From positions 1 through 64,000 of the forward strand of contig OZ025799.1 of assembly GCA_964019425.1 (NCBI GenBank): a DNA stretch of 64,000 nt, read 5' to 3'. This DNA is from Flectonema sp. DT1601 (taxonomy: Eukaryota; Euglenozoa; Diplonemea; Diplonemida; Diplonemidae). Below the pieces are notes generated by a model. It was not told the DNA's origin and ran no database searches. It worked only from the letters and a program-made list of their open reading frames with translations. Shown one piece after another: positions 1-13,100 of this stretch (position 1 is the stretch's first letter; every line of letters begins with the position of its first letter). Both the position numbers and the translations under genes were made by a program.

Positions 1-3000
1 TTTGCGGGTTTGCGGGTTTGCGGGTTTGCGGGTTTGCGGGTTTGCGGGTTTGCGGGTTTGCGGGTTTGCGGGTTTGCGGGTTTGCGGGTTTGCGGGTTTG
101 CGGGTTTGCGGGTTTGCGGGTTTGCGGGTTTGCGGGTTTGCGGGTTTGCGGGTTTGCGGGTTTGCGGGTTTGCGGGTTTGCGGGTTTGCGGGTTTGCGGG
201 TTTGCGGGTTTGCGGGTTTGCGGGTTTGCGGGTTTGCGGGTTTGCGGGTTTGCGGGTTTGCGGGTTTGCGGGTTTGCGGGTTTGCGGGTTTGCGGGTTTG
301 CGGGTTTGCGGGTTTGCGGGTTTGCGGGTTTGCGGGTTTGCGGGTTTGCGGGTTTGCGGGTTTGCGGGTTTGCGGGTTTGCGGGTTTGCGGGTTTGCGGG
401 TTTGCGGGTTTGCGGGTTTGCGGTTTGCGGGTTTGCGGGTTTGCGGGTTTGCGGGTTTGCGGGTTTGCGGGTTTGCGGGTTTGCGGGTTTGCGGGTTTGC
501 GGGTTTGCGGGTTTGCGGGTTTGCGGGTTTGCGGGTTTGCGGGTTTGCGGGTTTGCGGGTTTGCGGGTTTGCGGGTTTGCGGGTTTGCGGGTTTGCGGGT
601 TTGCGGGTTTGCGGGTTTGCGGGTTTGCGGGTTTGCGGGTTTGCGGGTTTGCGGGTTTGCGGGTTTGCGGGTTTGCGGGTTTGCGGGTTTGCGGGTTTGC
701 GGGTTTGCGGGTTTGCGGGTTTGCGGGTTTGCGGGTTTGCGGGTTTGCGGGTTTGCGGGTTTGCGGGTTTGCGGGTTTGCGGGTTTGCGGGTTTGCGGGT
801 TTGCGGGTTTGCGGGTTTGCGGGTTTGCGGGTTTGCGGGTTTGCGGGTTTGCGGGTTTGCGGGTTTGCGGGTTTGCGGGTTTGCGGGTTTGCGGGTTTGC
901 GGGTTTGCGGGTTTGCGGGTTTGCGGGTTTGCGGGTTTGCGGGTTTGCGGGTTTGCGGGTTTGCGGGTTTGCGGGTTTGCGGGTTTGCGGGTTTGCGGGT
1001 TTGCGGGTTTGCGGGTTTGCGGGTTTGCGGGTTTGCGGGTTTGCGGGTTTGCGGGTTTGCGGGTTTGCGGGTTTGCGGGTTTGCGGGTTTGCGGGTTTGC
1101 GGGTTTGCGGGTTTGCGGGTTTGCGGGTTTGCGGGTTTGCGGGTTTGCGGGTTTGCGGGTTTGCGGGTTTGCGGGTTTGCGGGTTTGCGGGTTTGCGGGT
1201 TTGCGGGTTTGCGGGTTTGCGGGTTTGCGGGTTTGCGGGTTTGCGGGTTTGCGGGTTTGCGGGTTTGCGGGTTTGCGGGTTTGCGGGTTTGCGGGTTTGC
1301 GGGTTTGCGGGTTTGCGGGTTTGCGGGTTTGCGGGTTTGCGGGTTTGCGGGTTTGCGGGTTTGCGGGTTTGCGGGTTTGCGGGTTTGCGGGTTTGCGGGT
1401 TTGCGGGTTTGCGGGTTTGCGGGTTTGCGGGTTTGCGGGTTTGCGGGTTTGCGGGTTTGCGGGTTTGCGGGTTTGCGGGTTTGCGGGTTTGCGGGTTTGC
1501 GGGTTTGCGGGTTTGCGGGTTTGCGGGTTTGCGGGTTTGCGGGTTTGCGGGTTTGCGGGTTTGCGGGTTTGCGGGTTTGCGGGTTTGCGGGTTTGCGGGT
1601 TTGCGGGTTTGCGGGTTTGCGGGTTTGCGGGTTTGCGGGTTTGCGGGTTTGCGGGTTTGCGGGTTTGCGGGTTTGCGGGTTTGCGGGTTTGCGGGTTTGC
1701 GGGTTTGCGGGTTTGCGGGTTTGCGGGTTTGCGGGTTTGCGGGTTTGCGGGTTTGCGGGTTTGCGGGTTTGCGGGTTTGCGGGTTTGCGGGTTTGCGGGT
1801 TTGCGGGTTTGCGGGTTTGCGGGTTTGCGGGTTTGCGGGTTTGCGGGTTTGCGGGTTTGCGGGTTTGCGGGTTTGCGGGTTTGCGGGTTTGCGGGTTTGC
1901 GGGTTTGCGGGTTTGCGGGTTTGCGGGTTTGCGGGTTTGCGGGTTTGCGGGTTTGCGGGTTTGCGGGTTTGCGGGTTTGCGGGTTTGCGGGTTTGCGGGT
2001 TTGCGGGTTTGCGGGTTTGCGGGTTTGCGGGTTTGCGGGTTTGCGGGTTTGCGGGTTTGCGGGTTTGCGGGTTTGCGGGTTTGCGGGTTTGCGGGTTTGC
2101 GGGTTTGCGGGTTTGCGGGTTTGCGGGTTTGCGGGTTTGCGGGTTTGCGGGTTTGCGGGTTTGCGGGTTTGCGGGTTTGCGGGTTTGCGGGTTTGCGGGT
2201 TTGCGGGTTTGCGGGTTTGCGGGTTTGCGGGTTTGCGGGTTTGCGGGTTTGCGGGTTTGCGGGTTTGCGGGTTTGCGGGTTTGCGGGTTTGCGGGTTTGC
2301 GGGTTTGCGGGTTTGCGGGTTTGCGGGTTTGCGGGTTTGCGGGTTTGCGGGTTTGCGGGTTTGCGGGTTTGCGGGTTTGCGGGTTTGCGGGTTTGCGGGT
2401 TTGCGGGTTTGCGGGTTTGCGGGTTTGCGGGTTTGCGGGTTTGCGGGTTTGCGGGTTTGCGGGTTTGCGGGTTTGCGGGTTTGCGGGTTTGCGGGTTTGC
2501 GGGTTTGCGGGTTTGCGGGTTTGCGGGTTTGCGGGTTTGCGGGTTTGCGGGTTTGCGGGTTTGCGGGTTTGCGGGTTTGCGGGTTTGCGGGTTTGCGGGT
2601 TTGCGGGTTTGCGGGTTTGCGGGTTTGCGGGTTTGCGGGTTTGCGGGTTTGCGGGTTTGCGGGTTTGCGGGTTTGCGGGTTTGCGGGTTTGCGGGTTTGC
2701 GGGTTTGCGGGTTTGCGGGTTTGCGGGTTTGCGGGTTTGCGGGTTTGCGGGTTTGCGGGTTTGCGGGTTTGCGGGTTTGCGGGTTTGCGGGTTTGCGGGT
2801 TTGCGGGTTTGCGGGTTTGCGGGTTTGCGGGTTTGCGGGTTTGCGGGTTTGCGGGTTTGCGGGTTTGCGGGTTTGCGGGTTTGCGGGTTTGCGGGTTTGC
2901 GGGTTTGCGGGTTTGCGGGTTTGCGGGTTTGCGGGTTTGCGGGTTTGCGGGTTTGCGGGTTTGCGGGTTTGCGGGTTTGCGGGTTTGCGGGTTTGCGGGT

Positions 3001-6000
3001 TTGCGGGTTTGCGGGTTTGCGGGTTTGCGGGTTTGCGGGTTTGCGGGTTTGCGGGTTTGCGGGTTTGCGGGTTTGCGGGTTTGCGGGTTTGCGGGTTTGC
3101 GGGTTTGCGGGTTTGCGGGTTTGCGGGTTTGCGGGTTTGCGGGTTTGCGGGTTTGCGGGTTTGCGGGTTTGCGGGTTTGCGGGTTTGCGGGTTTGCGGGT
3201 TTGCGGGTTTGCGGGTTTGCGGGTTTGCGGGTTTGCGGGTTTGCGGGTTTGCGGGTTTGCGGGTTTGCGGGTTTGCGGGTTTGCGGGTTTGCGGGTTTGC
3301 GGGTTTGCGGGTTTGCGGGTTTGCGGGTTTGCGGGTTTGCGGGTTTGCGGGTTTGGTTTGCGGGTTTGCGGGTTTGCGGGTTTGCGGGTTTGCGGGTTTG
3401 CGGGTTTGCGGGTTTGCGGGTTTGCGGGTTTGCGGGTTTGCGGGTTTGCGGGTTTGCGGGTTTGCGGGTTTGCGGGTTTGCGGGTTTGCGGGTTTGCGGG
3501 TTTGCGGGTTTGCGGGTTTGCGGGTTTGCGGGTTTGCGGGTTTGCGGGTTTGCGGGTTTGCGGGTTTGCGGGTTTGCGGGTTTGCGGGTTTGCGGGTTTG
3601 CGGGTTTGCGGGTTTGCGGGTTTGCGGGTTTGCGGGTTTGCGGGTTTGCGGGTTTGCGGGTTTGCGGGTTTGCGGGTTTGCGGGTTTGCGGGTTTGCGGG
3701 TTTGCGGGTTTGCGGGTTTGCGGGTTTGCGGGTTTGCGGGTTTGCGGGTTTGCGGGTTTGCGGGTTTGCGGGTTTGCGGGTTTGCGGGTTTGCGGGTTTG
3801 CGGGTTTGCGGGTTTGCGGGTTTGCGGGTTTGCGGGTTTGCGGGTTTGCGGGTTTGCGGGTTTGCGGGTTTGCGGGTTTGCGGGTTTGCGGGTTTGCGGG
3901 TTTGCGGGTTTGCGGGTTTGCGGGTTTGCGGGTTTGCGGGTTTGCGGGTTTGCGGGTTTGCGGGTTTGCGGGTTTGCGGGTTTGCGGGTTTGCGGGTTTG
4001 CGGGTTTGCGGGTTTGCGGGTTTGCGGGTTTGCGGGTTTGCGGGTTTGCGGGTTTGCGGGTTTGCGGGTTTGCGGGTTTGCGGGTTTGCGGGTTTGCGGG
4101 TTTGCGGGTTTGCGGGTTTGCGGGTTTGCGGGTTTGCGGGTTTGCGGGTTTGCGGGTTTGCGGGTTTGCGGGTTTGCGGGTTTGCGGGTTTGCGGGTTTG
4201 CGGGTTTGCGGGTTTGCGGGTTTGCGGGTTTGCGGGTTTGCGGGTTTGCGGGTTTGCGGGTTTGCGGGTTTGCGGGTTTGCGGGTTTGCGGGTTTGCGGG
4301 TTTGCGGGTTTGCGGGTTTGCGGGTTTGCGGGTTTGCGGGTTTGCGGGTTTGCGGGTTTGCGGGTTTGCGGGTTTGCGGGTTTGCGGGTTTGCGGGTTTG
4401 CGGGTTTGCGGGTTTGCGGGTTTGCGGGTTTGCGGGTTTGCGGGTTTGCGGGTTTGCGGGTTTGCGGGTTTGCGGGTTTGCGGGTTTGCGGGTTTGCGGG
4501 TTTGCGGGTTTGCGGGTTTGCTTGCGGGTTTGCGGGTTTGCGGGTTTGCGGGTTTGCGGGTTTGCGGGTTTGCGGGTTTGCGGGTTTGCGGGTTTGCGGG
4601 TTTGCGGGTTTGCGGGTTTGCGGGTTTGCGGGTTTGCGGGTTTGCGGGTTTGCGGGTTTGCGGGTTTGCGGGTTTGCGGGTTTGCGGGTTTGCGGGTTTG
4701 CGGGTTTGCGGGTTTGCGGGTTTGCGGGTTTGCGGGTTTGCGGGTTTGCGGGTTTGCGGGTTTGCGGGTTTGCGGGTTTGCGGGTTTGCGGGTTTGCGGG
4801 TTTGCGGGTTTGCGGGTTTGCGGGTTTGCGGGTTTGCGGGTTTGCGGGTTTGCGGGTTTGCGGGTTTGCGGGTTTGCGGGTTTGCGGGTTTGCGGGTTTG
4901 CGGGTTTGCGGGTTTGCGGGTTTGCGGGTTTGCGGGTTTGCGGGTTTGCGGGTTTGCGGGTTTGCGGGTTTGCGGGTTTGCGGGTTTGCGGGTTTGCGGG
5001 TTTGCGGGTTTGCGGGTTTGCGGGTTTGCGGGTTTGCGGGTTTGCGGGTTTGCGGGTTTGCGGGTTTGCGGGTTTGCGGGTTTGCGGGTTTGCGGGTTTG
5101 CGGGTTTGCGGGTTTGCGGGTTTGCGGGTTTGCGGGTTTGCGGGTTTGCGGGTTTGCGGGTTTGCGGGTTTGCGGGTTTGCGGGTTTGCGGGTTTGCGGG
5201 TTTGCGGGTTTGCGGGTTTGCGGGTTTGCGGGTTTGCGGGTTTGCGGGTTTGCGGGTTTGCGGGTTTGCGGGTTTGCGGGTTTGCGGGTTTGCGGGTTTG
5301 CGGGTTTGCGGGTTTGCGGGTTTGCGGGTTTGCGGGTTTGCGGGTTTGCGGGTTTGCGGGTTTGCGGGTTTGCGGGTTTGCGGGTTTGCGGGTTTGCGGG
5401 TTTGCGGGTTTGCGGGTTTGCGGGTTTGCGGGTTTGCGGGTTTGCGGGTTTGCGGGTTTGCGGGTTTGCGGGTTTGCGGGTTTGCGGGTTTGCGGGTTTG
5501 CGGGTTTGCGGGTTTGCGGGTTTGCGGGTTTGCGGGTTTGCGGGTTTGCGGGTTTGCGGGTTTGCGGGTTTGCGGGTTTGCGGGTTTGCGGGTTTGCGGG
5601 TTTGCGGGTTTGCGGGTTTGCGGGTTTGCGGGTTTGCGGGTTTGCGGGTTTGCGGGTTTGCGGGTTTGCGGGTTTGCGGGTTTGCGGGTTTGCGGGTTTG
5701 CGGGTTTGCGGGTTTGCGGGTTTGCGGGTTTGCGGGTTTGCGGGTTTGCGGGTTTGCGGGTTTGCGGGTTTGCGGGTTTGCGGGTTTGCGGGTTTGCGGG
5801 TTTGCGGGTTTGCGGGTTTGCGGGTTTGCGGGTTTGCGGGTTTGCGGGTTTGCGGGTTTGCGGGTTTGCGGGTTTGCGGGTTTGCGGGTTTGCGGGTTTC
5901 GGGTTTGCGGGTTTGCGGGTTTGCGGGTTTGCGGGTTTGCGGGTTTGCGGGTTTGCGGGTTTGCGGGTTTGCGGGTTTGCGGGTTTGCGGGTTTGCGGGT

Positions 6001-9000
6001 TTGCGGGTTTGCGGGTTTGCGGGTTTGCGGGTTTGCGGGTTTGCGGGTTTGCGGGTTTGCGGGTTTGCGGGTTTGCGGGTTTGCGGGTTTGCGGGTTTGC
6101 GGGTTTGCGGGTTTGCGGGTTTGCGGGTTTGCGGGTTTGCGGGTTTGCGGGTTTGCGGGTTTGCGGGTTTGCGGGTTTGCGGGTTTGCGGGTTTGCGGGT
6201 TTGCGGGTTTGCGGGTTTGCGGGTTTGCGGGTTTGCGGGTTTGCGGGTTTGCGGGTTTGCGGGTTTGCGGGTTTGCGGGTTTGCGGGTTTGCGGGTTTGC
6301 GGGTTTGCGGGTTTGCGGGTTTGCGGGTTTGCGGGTTTGCGGGTTTGCGGGTTTGCGGGTTTGCGGGTTTGCGGGTTTGCGGGTTTGCGGGTTTGCGGGT
6401 TTGCGGGTTTGCGGGTTTGCGGGTTTGCGGGTTTGCGGGTTTGCGGGTTTGCGGGTTTGCGGGTTTGCGGGTTTGCGGGTTTGCGGGTTTGCGGGTTTGC
6501 GGGTTTGCGGGTTTGCGGGTTTGCGGGTTTGCGGGTTTGCGGGTTTGCGGGTTTGCGGGTTTGCGGGTTTGCGGGTTTGCGGGTTTGCGGGTTTGCGGGT
6601 TTGCGGGTTTGCGGGTTTGCGGGTTTGCGGGTTTGCGGGTTTGCGGGTTTGCGGGTTTGCGGGTTTGCGGGTTTGCGGGTTTGCGGGTTTGCGGGTTTGC
6701 GGGTTTGCGGGTTTGCGGGTTTGCGGGTTTGCGGGTTTGCGGGTTTGCGGGTTTGCGGGTTTGCGGGTTTGCGGGTTTGCGGGTTTGCGGGTTTGCGGGT
6801 TTGCGGGTTTGCGGGTTTGCGGGTTTGCGGGTTTGCGGGTTTGCGGGTTTGCGGGTTTGCGGGTTTGCGGGTTTGCGGGTTTGCGGGTTTGCGGGTTTGC
6901 GGGTTTGCGGGTTTGCGGGTTTGCGGGTTTGCGGGTTTGCGGGTTTGCGGGTTTGCGGGTTTGCGGGTTTGCGGGTTTGCGGGTTTGCGGGTTTGCGGGT
7001 TTGCGGGTTTGCGGGTTTGCGGGTTTGCGGGTTTGCGGGTTTGCGGGTTTGCGGGTTTGCGGGTTTGCGGGTTTGCGGGTTTGCGGGTTTGCGGGTTTGC
7101 GGGTTTGCGGGTTTGCGGGTTTGCGGGTTTGCGGGTTTGCGGGTTTGCGGGTTTGCGGGTTTGCGGGTTTGCGGGTTTGCGGGTTTGCGGGTTTGCGGGT
7201 TTGCGGGTTTGCGGGTTTGCGGGTTTGCGGGTTTGCGGGTTTGCGGGTTTGCGGGTTTGCGGGTTTGCGGGTTTGCGGGTTTGCGGGTTTGCGGGTTTGC
7301 GGGTTTGCGGGTTTGCGGGTTTGCGGGTTTGCGGGTTTGCGGGTTTGCGGGTTTGCGGGTTTGCGGGTTTGCGGGTTTGCGGGTTTGCGGGTTTGCGGGT
7401 TTGCGGGTTTGCGGGTTTGCGGGTTTGCGGGTTTGCGGGTTTGCGGGTTTGCGGGTTTGCGGGTTTGCGGGTTTGCGGGTTTGCGGGTTTGCGGGTTTGC
7501 GGGTTTGCGGGTTTGCGGGTTTGCGGGTTTGCGGGTTTGCGGGTTTGCGGGTTTGCGGGTTTGCGGGTTTGCGGGTTTGCGGGTTTGCGGGTTTGCGGGT
7601 TTGCGGGTTTGCGGGTTTGCGGGTTTGCGGGTTTGCGGGTTTGCGGGTTTGCGGGTTTGCGGGTTTGCGGGTTTGCGGGTTTGCGGGTTTGCGGGTTTGC
7701 GGGTTTGCGGGTTTGCGGGTTTGCGGGTTTGCGGGTTTGCGGGTTTGCGGGTTTGCGGGTTTGCGGGTTTGCGGGTTTGCGGGTTTGCGGGTTTGCGGGT
7801 TTGCGGGTTTGCGGGTTTGCGGGTTTGCGGGTTTGCGGGTTTGCGGGTTTGCGGGTTTGCGGGTTTGCGGGTTTGCGGGTTTGCGGGTTTGCGGGTTTGC
7901 GGGTTTGCGGGTTTGCGGGTTTGCGGGTTTGCGGGTTTGCGGGTTTGCGGGTTTGCGGGTTTGCGGGTTTGCGGGTTTGCGGGTTTGCGGGTTTGCGGGT
8001 TTGCGGGTTTGCGGGTTTGCGGGTTTGCGGGTTTGCGGGTTTGCGGGTTTGCGGGTTTGCGGGTTTGCGGGTTTGCGGGTTTGCGGGTTTGCGGGTTTGC
8101 GGGTTTGCGGGTTTGCGGGTTTGCGGGTTTGCGGGTTTGCGGGTTTGCGGGTTTGCGGGTTTGCGGGTTTGCGGGTTTGCGGGTTTGCGGGTTTGCGGGT
8201 TTGCGGGTTTGCGGGTTTGCGGGTTTGCGGGTTTGCGGGTTTGCGGGTTTGCGGGTTTGCGGGTTTGCGGGTTTGCGGGTTTGCGGGTTTGCGGGTTTGC
8301 GGGTTTGCGGGTTTGCGGGTTTGCGGGTTTGCGGGTTTGCGGGTTTGCGGGTTTGCGGGTTTGCGGGTTTGCGGGTTTGCGGGTTTGCGGGTTTGCGGGT
8401 TTGCGGGTTTGCGGGTTTGCGGGTTTGCGGGTTTGCGGGTTTGCGGGTTTGCGGGTTTGCGGGTTTGCGGGTTTGCGGGTTTGCGGGTTTGCGGGTTTGC
8501 GGGTTTGCGGGTTTGCGGGTTTGCGGGTTTGCGGGTTTGCGGGTTTGCGGGTTTGCGGGTTTGCGGGTTTGCGGGTTTGCGGGTTTGCGGGTTTGCGGGT
8601 TTGCGGGTTTGCGGGTTTGCGGGTTTGCGGGTTTGCGGGTTTGCGGGTTTGCGGGTTTGCGGGTTTGCGGGTTTGCGGGTTTGCGGGTTTGCGGGTTTGC
8701 GGGTTTGCGGGTTTGCGGGTTTGCGGGTTTGCGGGTTTGCGGGTTTGCGGGTTTGCGGGTTTGCGGGTTTGCGGGTTTGCGGGTTTGCGGGTTTGCGGGT
8801 TTGCGGGTTTGCGGGTTTGCGGGTTTGCGGGTTTGCGGGTTTGCGGGTTTGCGGGTTTGCGGGTTTGCGGGTTTGCGGGTTTGCGGGTTTGCGGGTTTGC
8901 GGGTTTGCGGGTTTGCGGGTTTGCGGGTTTGCGGGTTTGCGGGTTTGCGGGTTTGCGGGTTTGCGGGTTTGCGGGTTTGCGGGTTTGCGGGTTTGCGGGT

Positions 9001-10127
9001 TTGCGGGTTTGCGGGTTTGCGGGTTTGCGGGTTTGCGGGTTTGCGGGTTTGCGGGTTTGCGGGTTTGCGGGTTTGCGGGTTTGCGGGTTTGCGGGTTTGC
9101 GGGTTTGCGGGTTTGCGGGTTTGCGGGTTTGCGGGTTTGCGGGTTTGCGGGTTTGCGGGTTTGCGGGTTTGCGGGTTTGCGGGTTTGCGGGTTTGCGGGT
9201 TTGCGGGTTTGCGGGTTTGCGGGTTTGCGGGTTTGCGGGTTTGCGGGTTTGCGGGTTTGCGGGTTTGCGGGTTTGCGGGTTTGCGGGTTTGCGGGTTTGC
9301 GGGTTTGCGGGTTTGCGGGTTTGCGGGTTTGCGGGTTTGCGGGTTTGCGGGTTTGCGGGTTTGCGGGTTTGCGGGTTTGCGGGTTTGCGGGTTTGCGGGT
9401 TTGCGGGTTTGCGGGTTTGCGGGTTTGCGGGTTTGCGGGTTTGCGGGTTTGCGGGTTTGCGGGTTTGCGGGTTTGCGGGTTTGCGGGTTTGCGGGTTTGC
9501 GGGTTTGCGGGTTTGCGGGTTTGCGGGTTTGCGGGTTTGCGGGTTTGCGGGTTTGCGGGTTTGCGGGTTTGCGGGTTTGCGGGTTTGCGGGTTTGCGGGT
9601 TTGCGGGTTTGCGGGTTTGCGGGTTTGCGGGTTTGCGGGTTTGCGGGTTTGCGGGTTTGCGGGTTTGCGGGTTTGCGGGTTTGCGGGTTTGCGGGTTTGC
9701 GGGTTTGCGGGTTTGCGGGTTTGCGGGTTTGCGGGTTTGCGGGTTTGCGGGTTTGCGGGTTTGCGGGTTTGCGGGTTTGCGGGTTTGCGGGTTTGCGGGT
9801 TTGCGGGTTTGCGGGTTTGCGGGTTTGCGGGTTTGCGGGTTTGCGGGTTTGCGGGTTTGCGGGTTTGCGGGTTTGCGGGTTTGCGGGTTTGCGGGTTTGC
9901 GGGTTTGCGGGTTTGCGGGTTTGCGGGTTTGCGGGTTTGCGGGTTTGCGGGTTTGCGGGTTTGCGGGTTTGCGGGTTTGCGGGTTTGCGGGTTTGCGGGT
10001 TTGCGGGTTTGCGGGTTTGCGGGTTTGCGGGTTTGCGGGTTTGCGGGCTTGCGGGTTTGCGGGTTTGCGGGTATGCGGGTTTGCGGGTTTGCGGGTTTGC
10101 GGGTTTGCGGGTTTGCGGGTTTGCGGT
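1..10127. repeat. 8-bp satellite array, (TTTGCGGG)n
   Basis: About 1,265 head-to-tail copies of TTTGCGGG fill the left end and continue past the window edge. I see only four length irregularities (near 421, 3356, 4521 and 5900) and two base substitutions (10048 and 10073). Both substitutions lie in the last 80 bp beside the non-satellite junction. The G-rich strand reads 5' to 3' into the window. A telomere at a left chromosome end would show the C-rich strand here, so this is not a normally oriented terminal telomere. It is more likely an interstitial or subtelomeric satellite, or an assembly joint. No frame contains a stop on either strand, so very long open frames across it are artefacts unless the neighbouring gene really reads in. 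Two copies of the same octamer also occur alone at 18544-18560. Confidence 0.97.
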
Positions 10128-13100
10128 GACACTACAGGCTCCGTTGGAGGTGAAACTACCGGCTCAGTTGGAGGTGAAACTACCGGTTCAGTTGGCGGTG
10201 AAACTACTGGCTCCGTTGGAGGTGAAACTACAGGCTCAGTTGGAGGTGACATTAGCGGCTCAGTTGGAGGTGAAACTACCGGCTCCGTTGGCGGTGACAC
10301 TACAGGCTCTGTTGGAGGTGAAACTACCGGCTCAGTTGGTGGTGACACTACCGGTTCAGTTGGCGGTGAAACTACAGGCTCCGTTGGAGGTGAAACTACC
10401 GGCTCCGTTGGCGGTGACACTACAGGCTCTGTTGGAGGTGAAACTACCGGCTCAGTTGGTGGTGACACTACCGGTTCAGTTGGCGGTGAAACTACCGGCT
10501 CAGTTGGCGGTGATACAACTGGCTCCGTTGGAGGTGAAACAACCGGCACAGTTGGCGGTGAAACTACCGGCTCAGTTTGCGGTGACATTACTGGCTCCGT
10601 TGGAGGTGAAACTACCGGCACAGTTGGCGGTGAAACTACAGGCTCCGTTGGAGGTGAAACTACCGGCTCAGTTGGCGGTGAAACTACAGGCTCCGTTGGA
10701 GGTGAAACTACCGGCTCAGTTGGAGGTGAAACTACCGGTTCAGTTGGCGGTGACACTACAGGCTCCGTTGGAGGTGAAACTACCGGCTCAGTTGGAGGTG
10801 ATACTACAGGCTCCGTTGGAGGTGAAACTACCGGTTCAGTTGGCGGTGACACTACAGGCTCCGTTGGAGGTGAAACTACCGGCTCAGTTGGAGGTGATAT
10901 TACAGGCTCCGTTGGAGGTGAAACTACAGGCTCCGTTGGAGGTGATACTACAGGCTCAGCTGGCGGTGACACTACAGGCTCCGTTGGCGGTGAAACTACA
11001 AGCTCCGTTGGAGGTGATACTACCGGCTCAGTTGGAGGTGAAACTACCGGATCAGTTGGAGGTGATACTACCGGCTCCGTTGGAGGTGAAACTCCAGCTC
11101 CAGGCGGTGACTCTACAGGCTCCGTTGGAGGTGATACTACCGGCTCCGTTGGAGGTGAAACTTCAGGCTCCGTTGGCGGTGAAACTACAGGCTCCGTTGG
11201 AGGTAATACTACCGGATCAGTTGGCGGTGACACTACAGGCTCCGTTGGAGGTAATACTACCGGATCAGTTGGCGGTGACACAACAGGCTCCGTTGGAGGT
11301 GATACTACCGGCTCCGTTGGAGGTGAAACTACAGGCTCCGTTGGAGGTAAAACTACAGGCTCCTTTGGAGGTGATACTACCGGATCAGTTGGAGGTGAAA
11401 CTACTGGCTCCGTTGGAGGTGATACTACCGGATCAGTTGGAGGTGACACAACAGGCTCCGTTGGAGGTGAAACTACTGGCTCCGTTGGAGGTGAAACTAC
11501 CGGTTCAGTTGGCGGTGACACTACCGGCTCAGTTGGAGGTGAAACTACCGGTTCAGTTGGCGGTGAAACTACAGGCTCCGTTGGAGGTGAAACTACCGGT
11601 TCAGTTGGCGGTGAAACTACTGGCTCCGTTGGAGGTGATACTACCGGATCAGTTGGAGGTGATACTACCGGCTCCGTTGGAGGTGAAACTACTGGCTCCG
11701 TTGGAGGTGAAACTACCGGTTCAGTTGGCGGTGACACTACCGGCTCAGTTGGAGGTGAAACTACCGGTTCAGTTGGCGGTGAAACTACAGGCTCCGTTGG
11801 AGGTGAAACTACCGGCTCAGTTGGAGGTGAAACTACCGGTTCAGTTGGCGGTGAAACTACTGGCTCCGTTGGAGGTGAAACTACCGGTTCAGTTGGCGGT
11901 GACACTACCGGCTCAGTTGGAGGTGAAACTACCGGTTCAGTTGGCGGTGACACAACAGGCCCCGTTGGAAGTGAAACTACCGGTTCAGTTGGCGGTGACA
12001 CTACCGGCTCAGTTGGAGGTGAAACTACCGGTTCAGTTGGCGGTGAAACTACAGGCTCCGTTGGAGGTGAAACTACCGGCTCAGTTGGAGGTGAAACTAC
12101 CGGTTCAGTTGGCGGTGAAACTACTGGCTCCGTTGGAGGTGAAACTACCGGTTCAGTTGGCGGTGACACTACCGGCTCAGTTGGAGGTGAAACTACCGGT
12201 TCAGTTGGCGGTGACACTACCGGCTCAGTTGGAGGTGAAACTACCGGTTCAGTTGGCGGTGAAACTACAGGCTCAGTTGGCGGTGACACTACCGGCTCAG
12301 TTGGCGGTGACACTACCGGCTCAGTTGGCGGTGAAACTACAGGCTCCGTTGGAGGTGATACTACCGGCTCCGTTGGAGGTGAAACTACTGGCTCCGTTGG
12401 AGGTGAAACTACCGGTTCAGTTGGCGGTGAAACTACAGGCTCCGTTGGAGGTGAAACTACCGGTTCAGTTGGCGGTGACACTACCGGCTCAGTTGGCGGT
12501 GACACTACCGGCTCAGTTGGCGGTGAAACTACAGGCTCCGTTGGAGGTGATACTACCGGCTCCGTTGGAGGTGAAACTACTGGCTCCGTTGGAGGTGAAA
12601 CTACCGGTTCAGTTGGCGGTGACACTACCGGCTCAGTTGGAGGTGAAACTACCGGTTCAGTTGGCGGTGAAACTACAGGCTCCGTTGGAGGTGAAACTAC
12701 CGGTTCAGTTGGCGGTGAAACTACTGGCTCCGTTGGAGGTGAAACTACCGGTTCAGTTGGCGGTGACACTACCGGCTCAGTTGGAGGTGAAACTACCGGT
12801 TCAGTTGGCGGTGAAACTACAGGCTCAGTTGGCGGTGACACTACCGGCTCAGTTGGCGGTGACACTACCGGCTCAGTTGGCGGTGAAACTACAGGCTCCG
12901 TTGGAGGTGAAACTACCGGCTCCGTTGGCGGTGACACTACAGGCTCCGTTGGAGGTGAAACTACCGGCTCAGTTGGAGGTGAAACTACCGGTTCAGTTGG
13001 CGGTGAAACTACTGGCTCCGTTGGAGGTGAAACTACAGGCTCAGTTGGAGGTGACATTACCGGCTCAGTTGGAGGTGAAACTACCGGCTCCGTTGGCGGT

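Noticed and set aside
1-10127. Telomere at the left chromosome end
   Set aside because: Strand orientation is opposite to that required, and the unit is unusual. Kept as satellite.
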